Shown here in pieces: positions 56,600-62,040 of a DNA stretch of 62,040 nt; the first letter of the stretch is position 1, and every line of letters begins with the position of its first letter. The notes under the pieces are model-generated. The model did not search any database and had not been told where the DNA came from. It saw only the letters and a list, made by a program, of their open reading frames with translations. Both the position numbers and the translations under genes were made by a program. This DNA is from Acidimicrobiales bacterium (lineage in GTDB: Bacteria > Actinomycetota > Acidimicrobiia > Acidimicrobiales > Ilumatobacteraceae), in assembly GCA_030832455.1 (NCBI GenBank), contig JAURJB010000003.1, forward strand, positions 1-62,040, in the 5' to 3' direction.

Positions 56600-57967
56600 C
56601 TAGCTGCGACGCACTCGCGTGCCGTCTTTCGTGGTCTCCACCACATAGCCGGCCGCCTGAAGTTCGTTACGAATCGCATCTGCCTGTGCGAAATCCTTCG
56701 CCTTTCGCGCAGCATCAAGTGCATTTGCTCGCTCAACAATTGCGTCATCAATTTCGTCACCTGCACGTAACTTGAGACCAAGCGCATTACACATTTCGTG
56801 CACCGCGTGTGCAAGCGCAGCCGTTGTTGTGTTGTCACCAGACTCTGCGGCAATATTCGCGCGACGGACTGCATCAAAAATCAATGCCATTGCCGATGGG
56901 GAATCCAAATCGTTATCCATATAACTACGGAACTGAGCAAGCGCAGTTTCATCAGACGCAGTTGCGGGCAGGGATGCCGTTGCCATGCGGTGAGCAAAGC
57001 CATCGAGGCCTGCAAGTGAGTTCACAGCTGCATCAATATTGTCTTGACCAACTTTTACCGGCGAACGGTAGTGCGTTTGCAATAACAACATGCGATATGC
57101 GCGTGGGTCGTAGTGCTGCACCAAATCAACAAGGTTGGTCACGTTGCCAAGGCTCTTCGACATTTTTTCACCTTCAGTGTCGACAACAAAGCCGTTATGC
57201 ATCCAATGCTGAGCAAACTTTTTGCCGAGTGCAACAGCCTGAGCACGCTCATTCTCATGATGTGGAAAACGTAGGTCTGCGCCACCGCAGTGCAAATCAA
57301 ATCCTTCGCCCAACAATTCCAAGCTCATTACTACGCACTCACTGTGCCAACCTGGTCTTCCTTCACCCCATGGTGACGGCCAACTTGGTTCACCAGGTTT
57401 TGAAAACTTCCACAATGCAAAGTCGGCAGGATGACGTTTTTGTGCAGCGCCAAGAACTTCACGGTCGCCGCCACCGCTCAACATGTCATCAATACTTTGA
57501 TGCGCAAGAAGGCCATAGTCAGGAACTGAAGAGATGTCCAGGTACACGCCGTCGTCTGTGGCATACGCAGCATTGCGTGTCATCAAATCGCCAATCATGG
57601 TCACCATCTGCTCTACATATTCGGTTGCATGCGGGACATCGGTTGGACGCAACACATCAAGTTCGCCCATTGCCTTAAACCAGATGTCTTCGCATTTGTG
57701 CGTGATCTCGGTCCAGTCACGATTTTCGCGATTGGCGCGATCAATGATTTTGTCGTCGATATCGGTGATGTTGGACACTAGGCGCACCGAAATTCCCGAC
57801 CACTCCAGGTAGCGACGCAAAATGTCGTACACCAAGGTGGCGCGGCCGTGCCCCAAGTGCGGTGGCCCGTAGACCGTTGGGCCACACAAATAGACGCCCA
57901 AAGTGCCCGGCTCACGCATTTTCAGTTCGCGCACCTCGCGTGTAACGGTGTCGTACAGATGCAGCAC
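56600..57967 (-). CDS. cysS: Cysteinyl-tRNA synthetase
   Basis: CGPTVYGPPHLGHGRATLVYDILRRYL, HCGGADLRFPHHENERAQA, GEKMSKSLGN, C-terminal DAARKAKDFAQADAIRNELQAAGY; GTG start. Confidence 0.93.
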   Translation of the reverse strand: MLHLYDTVTREVRELKMREPGTLGVYLCGPTVYGPPHLGHGRATLVYDILRRYLEWSGISVRLVSNITDIDDKIIDRANRENRDWTEITHKCEDIWFKAMGELDVLRPTDVPHATEYVEQMVTMIGDLMTRNAAYATDDGVYLDISSVPDYGLLAHQSIDDMLSGGGDREVLGAAQKRHPADFALWKFSKPGEPSWPSPWGEGRPGWHSECVVMSLELLGEGFDLHCGGADLRFPHHENERAQAVALGKKFAQHWMHNGFVVDTEGEKMSKSLGNVTNLVDLVQHYDPRAYRMLLLQTHYRSPVKVGQDNIDAAVNSLAGLDGFAHRMATASLPATASDETALAQFRSYMDNDLDSPSAMALIFDAVRRANIAAESGDNTTTAALAHAVHEMCNALGLKLRAGDEIDDAIVERANALDAARKAKDFAQADAIRNELQAAGYVVETTKDGTRVRRS

Positions 57968-58031
57968 GGCATCAGCCTAGAGGCGTATCGAGATGCCGAG
58001 CCGAGTTGCGCTCTAATACAGTTGAACCGCG

Positions 58032-60590
58032 ATGAACGTCCCCGAAAAGCCCTCCCTCGACAACCTCGAAACCACACTCATCGAAAAGTGGGAGTCATCG
58101 GGCGTCTACACATTTGACCGAACCGCATCTCGCGACAACGTGTTTGCGATTGATACCCCACCACCCACCGTCAGCGGTTCGTTGCATATGGGACACGTAT
58201 TTAGTTACACCCACACCGACACCGTTGCGCGATTTTGGCGCATGCGCGGCAAGAGCGTGTTCTACCCGATGGGTTGGGACGACAACGGCTTGCCTACCGA
58301 ACGTCGCGTGCAGAATTACTTCGGGGTTTCGTGCGACCCCAATGTTGCCTACGACCCACAATTCACACCACCATTTCGTGGCGATGTTGCAAAGGACCAC
58401 CGAGCGGTAGCAATTTCACGACCAAACTTCATCGAGTTATGTGTTGAGCTCACACATCAAGACGAAAAAGTCTTTGAAGATTTGTTTCGCAGACTTGGGC
58501 TTTCCGTCGATTGGTCGTTGTTGTACACCACCATTAGCGATCACGCACGACGCACAAGCCAAGCAGCATTCATTCGTAACTTGTCGCGTGGCGAGGCATA
58601 TGCGCAAGAAGCGCCCACTCTGTGGGATATTGACTTTGGCACTGCAGTCGCACAGGCCGAACTTGAAGATCGCGAACGACCCGGCGCATACCACTCCATC
58701 AACTTTGCGCGCACCGATGGCTCGGGCATGGTCACCATTGCCACCACTCGCCCAGAGTTGATCCCTGCTTGTGTTGCCCTCGTTGCTCACCCAGACGACC
58801 CGCGCTATCAGCCACTGTTTGGCACAACCTTGCGCACGCCATTGTTTGACGTAGAAGTTCCCGTCGTTGCCCATGAGCTTGCCCAAATCGATAAGGGCAC
58901 TGGCATCGCCATGATTTGTACATTCGGCGATCTCACCGACGTCATTTGGTGGCGTGAACTCAATTTGCCAACGCGTGCAGTCATCGGTCGTGATGGTCGC
59001 ATCGTTGCCGACGTGCCCGACTGGATTACGTCAGCAACAGGAACCACTCACTACGCAGCACTCGCTGGCAAAGGTGTGAAGCAAGCGCAAACCGCAATTG
59101 TCGACATGTTGCGCACAAGCGGTGACATGAACGGTGAACCAGAACCCATCACACACCCTGTCAAGTTTTTTGAAAAAGGTGACCGCCCACTTGAAATCGT
59201 GACCAGCCGCCAGTGGTACATCCGCAACGGTGGTCGTGATGAAGCATTACGAACTGCGCTACTCACGCGTGGTGACGAACTTGCATGGCATCCCGACTTC
59301 ATGAAACATCGCTACACCAACTGGGTGGGCGGCCTCAATGGCGACTGGCTGATTAGCCGGCAGCGCTACTTCGGTGTGCCAATTCCATTGTGGTATCCAC
59401 TTACTGCTGCTGGTGAACCCGAATTCGATCACCCAATCATTCCAAGCGAATCACTCCTTCCTATTGATCCAAGTTCCGATACTCCTGCCGGTTTCACTGA
59501 AGCACAACGCGGAATTGCAGGCGGATTCATGGGCGAACCCGACGTGATGGATACATGGGCGACATCGTCGCTTACTCCACAAATTGCTGGTCGCTGGATC
59601 GATAACCAGCAACTGTTTAACAACATCTTTCCGATGGATGTTCGACCGCAAGCACACGACATCATTCGCACATGGTTATTTGCTACAACCGTCCGCTCGC
59701 ATTTCGAACACAACGTTGCACCATGGAAAAACGCAGCGCTGTCGGGTTGGATTCTCGATCCCGACCGCAAGAAAATGTCGAAATCAAAAGGCAACGTGGT
59801 CACACCAATTGATTTGTTTGAACAATATGGAAGTGATGCAGTTCGCTATTGGGCTGCAAGTGCTCGCCCTGGTGTTGACACTGCATTTAGTGAAGACCAG
59901 ATGAAAGTGGGTCGCAAACTTGCGACCAAGTTGTTAAACGTCACCAAGTTTGTGCTTGGCTTCGGAGAAGCAAACCCCTCTGCAACACCAACCGAGTCGG
60001 TCGACATCGCAATGCTCACTCGACTTGCTGGAGTCATTGATGAAGCAACCACTGCATTTGAAACATACGACTACGCCCGTGCGCTCGAAAAATCTGAATC
60101 GTTCTTTTGGTGGTTCTGCGATGACTATGTCGAGCTCGTGAAGACACGCGCGTATTCAGAAGGTGCGGGTTCAGATTCTGCACGTGCAGCGTTGCAACGC
60201 GCACTCAGCACCCTGCAGCGTTTGTTTGCCCCGCACATTCCATTTGCTACCGAAGAGGTGTGGGGTTGGTGGCAGACCGGAAGCATTCACCGTGCTTCAT
60301 GGCCAACACGCTCAGACTTACTCAGTGGAACAACCGCTACTGACTCTGCCGAAAAACTGCTTGATGCAGTGTGCAATGTATTAGCTGCAATTCGCCGCAC
60401 CAAGACTGAGGCAAAAGTTTCACAACGTGCAGAGATTGAGCATGTACTTGTTCACGCAACGAGCGAACAGATTGCTTTAGTGCAACTTGGACTCGTAGAT
60501 ATTGTGAATGCCGGTGTTGCCGAGACCATTGAGTTTGCCCAGCATTCGAGTGAACAGATCGCAACCGTTGCACGCCTGAAGGCACAATGA
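58032..60590 (+). CDS. valS: Valyl-tRNA synthetase
   Basis: PPTVSGSLHMGHVFSYTHTDTVARFWRMRGKSVFYPMGWDDNGLPTE, DPDRKKMSKSKGNVVTPIDLFEQYGSDAVRYWAAS. Confidence 0.95.
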   Translation: MNVPEKPSLDNLETTLIEKWESSGVYTFDRTASRDNVFAIDTPPPTVSGSLHMGHVFSYTHTDTVARFWRMRGKSVFYPMGWDDNGLPTERRVQNYFGVSCDPNVAYDPQFTPPFRGDVAKDHRAVAISRPNFIELCVELTHQDEKVFEDLFRRLGLSVDWSLLYTTISDHARRTSQAAFIRNLSRGEAYAQEAPTLWDIDFGTAVAQAELEDRERPGAYHSINFARTDGSGMVTIATTRPELIPACVALVAHPDDPRYQPLFGTTLRTPLFDVEVPVVAHELAQIDKGTGIAMICTFGDLTDVIWWRELNLPTRAVIGRDGRIVADVPDWITSATGTTHYAALAGKGVKQAQTAIVDMLRTSGDMNGEPEPITHPVKFFEKGDRPLEIVTSRQWYIRNGGRDEALRTALLTRGDELAWHPDFMKHRYTNWVGGLNGDWLISRQRYFGVPIPLWYPLTAAGEPEFDHPIIPSESLLPIDPSSDTPAGFTEAQRGIAGGFMGEPDVMDTWATSSLTPQIAGRWIDNQQLFNNIFPMDVRPQAHDIIRTWLFATTVRSHFEHNVAPWKNAALSGWILDPDRKKMSKSKGNVVTPIDLFEQYGSDAVRYWAASARPGVDTAFSEDQMKVGRKLATKLLNVTKFVLGFGEANPSATPTESVDIAMLTRLAGVIDEATTAFETYDYARALEKSESFFWWFCDDYVELVKTRAYSEGAGSDSARAALQRALSTLQRLFAPHIPFATEEVWGWWQTGSIHRASWPTRSDLLSGTTATDSAEKLLDAVCNVLAAIRRTKTEAKVSQRAEIEHVLVHATSEQIALVQLGLVDIVNAGVAETIEFAQHSSEQIATVARLKAQ

Positions 60591-61828
60591 CCAAATACCA
60601 ACGCCCAAAGTCGCACTATGCGGTGCTTATCTTCAATATTGCGATTGCGGCTTCGTTGTTTGTCGTTGGTGCTGGCCTTTTCTATGCCGGCCAACGTTTA
60701 GGTTCACGACAAGTGGTCAGCCTCAACCGTGGTGACAACGTCACCGTTAACGAGGACGCCAACATCACCCCATCTGACCAATGGAATCTCAGTGAAGGCG
60801 ACCTCAATGCCAAGAACTTCTTGCTTACGGGGTCGGACAACGGAAGCTGTGTAGACCCAAATTCGCCTTATGCAGGGGCTTTTGGCGACCGAACATCATT
60901 TGGTGAACGCAGCGACACCATCATGATTATTCGGGTTAGCCCAAAAGACAATCAGGCCGCATTTCTTTCATTTCCGCGTGACTTGTGGGTCAAAATTGCA
61001 GGGTCAACGCGCTCCAACCGGATCAACACCGCATTTGAACGCAATAATCCAAACACACTGGTCGACACGATCTACCAAAATTTTGGGATTCCTATTGACC
61101 ACTACGTCAATGTTGACTTCTGCGCATTTAAAGAAATCGTTGATGCAGTTGGCGGAGTAAGTGTTCCATTTTTACATGAGACTCGCGACAAAAAAACGGG
61201 TCTGTATGTTCCCGGACCAAGTTGCTTTGCATTTACGGGTGACCATGCGCTTGCTTATGTGCGGTCACGATCGGGATATTCCTACTTTGATACCGCAAAA
61301 AATGAGTGGGTTTTTGATGGAACTGCAGACTTAGGTCGCATTAGCCGACAACAAGATTTCATTCGACGAGCCATGCAACGTGCACTTGACAAAGGATCAT
61401 CTAGCCCGCGAGTTGCGAACCAACTACTTAACGCTGCCCTCGAAAATGTCATCACCGACGACCAACTTACACCGACCACTATGTTGCAACTTGCTCAAGC
61501 AATGCGCAACCTTGATACCAGCGGTATTGCTTCGTACACCATTGCTTTTACTGGTCAAATGATTGGCGATCAATCAGTGCTCGTTCCACGAATTCAAAAT
61601 GACAACATGCGCGCGATCCTTGCACTGTTTCAAGGCAAAGCCGGATTCGCAACACCCGCGAACACACCCGAAGCACCAGCCGAAGGGGCAAGTGGCTCAC
61701 TCTTTGTATCAATTGCCATGATCAAGACCATTGGGGCAATCGCAACGCCACCGCCACCACTTCCGATTGTTTCCCCCGAACAAGACACGTATGGTGTCGC
61801 GCCACCAAACGACCCCACCTGTCGTTAA
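60587..61828 (+). CDS. LytR-CpsA-Psr (LCP) family protein
   Basis: N-terminal TM; ERSDTIMIIRVSPKDNQAAFLSFPRDLWVKI, NRINTAFE, GDHALAYVRSR. Confidence 0.92.
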   Translation: MTKYQRPKSHYAVLIFNIAIAASLFVVGAGLFYAGQRLGSRQVVSLNRGDNVTVNEDANITPSDQWNLSEGDLNAKNFLLTGSDNGSCVDPNSPYAGAFGDRTSFGERSDTIMIIRVSPKDNQAAFLSFPRDLWVKIAGSTRSNRINTAFERNNPNTLVDTIYQNFGIPIDHYVNVDFCAFKEIVDAVGGVSVPFLHETRDKKTGLYVPGPSCFAFTGDHALAYVRSRSGYSYFDTAKNEWVFDGTADLGRISRQQDFIRRAMQRALDKGSSSPRVANQLLNAALENVITDDQLTPTTMLQLAQAMRNLDTSGIASYTIAFTGQMIGDQSVLVPRIQNDNMRAILALFQGKAGFATPANTPEAPAEGASGSLFVSIAMIKTIGAIATPPPPLPIVSPEQDTYGVAPPNDPTCR

Positions 61829-62040
61829 TCAAGCACTCTGCGCATTGCGTCGGGGACATCGCTTGGCCCACTGACCGTCGTAAAACGTGCGCCAACCGCA
61901 TCTGCAAACACTCGCGCTTCGGCGTCGTCATCACACGGAGCGATCACCACGAGTTCATCTAATGATCGAGCAGCAGCACGAGCGTCGCCAACGGCGTTTT
62001 GAGTTCGTGGGTCGCTGCCGCCAAGAATCGATCTTGGGCG
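61825..62040 (-). CDS. C-terminal fragment of an unidentified protein (truncated by window edge)
   Basis: Own translation RPRSILGGSDPRTQNAVGDARAAARSLDELVVIAPCDDDAEARVFADAVGARFTTVSGPSDVPDAMRRVLD*, open to the window end; TAA overlaps the LCP stop. Confidence 0.5.
   Translation of the reverse strand, partial: RPRSILGGSDPRTQNAVGDARAAARSLDELVVIAPCDDDAEARVFADAVGARFTTVSGPSDVPDAMRRVLD

Noticed and set aside
56600-57967. Possibility that this gene is mycothiol ligase MshC
   Set aside because: MshC is a CysS paralogue, but this protein has the long C-terminal DAARKAKDFAQADAIRNELQAAGY tRNA-synthetase region, so CysS is favoured.
1-62040. CRISPR arrays, transposons, prophage, toxin-antitoxin or known defence modules
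   Set aside because: No regularly spaced repeats, transposase/integrase motifs, Cas proteins or restriction genes were found on reading both strands and the ORF track; the segment is mostly housekeeping and metabolic.

Overview
The window is a densely coded bacterial chromosome segment with about 65 genes. No rRNA, tRNA, CRISPR array, transposase, integrase or phage module was recognised. WhiB regulators, F420/PPOX-type enzymes, a RegX3-like regulator, ATGA/TAATG gene overlaps and TANNNT -10 boxes point to an actinobacterium, probably Acidimicrobiia-like (inference). Recognisable blocks are: gatA(partial)-gatC-lgt; hemE-hemH-hemY/cgoX-lnt; a glycosyltransferase/methyltransferase/alpha-toroid cluster; moaE-small membrane protein-mreB; ppk1-phoU-response regulator plus ppx and whiB; an AAA+/VWA pair with a nucleotide cyclase between them; a peroxiredoxin; MacB/FtsX-type and Drr-type ABC exporters; an Fpg/Nei homologue; a sulfatase-GH3 operon; ppa, engB, cysS, valS and an LCP protein. 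The points most worth a second look are: (i) a very regular leaderless start layout (TANNNT-N6-ATG/GTG) checked by hand at 14 genes; (ii) enzyme homologues with changed catalytic residues (Lnt Cys->Ser, Fpg/Nei Pro2->Arg, an HtrA-like protein lacking the catalytic His, a DUF2342 protein with HELTS instead of HExxH); (iii) two decayed gene remnants that keep intact leaderless promoters; (iv) a GC-rich hairpin-containing intergenic element at about 55.26-55.41 kb. No single system here can be proven novel from sequence alone.
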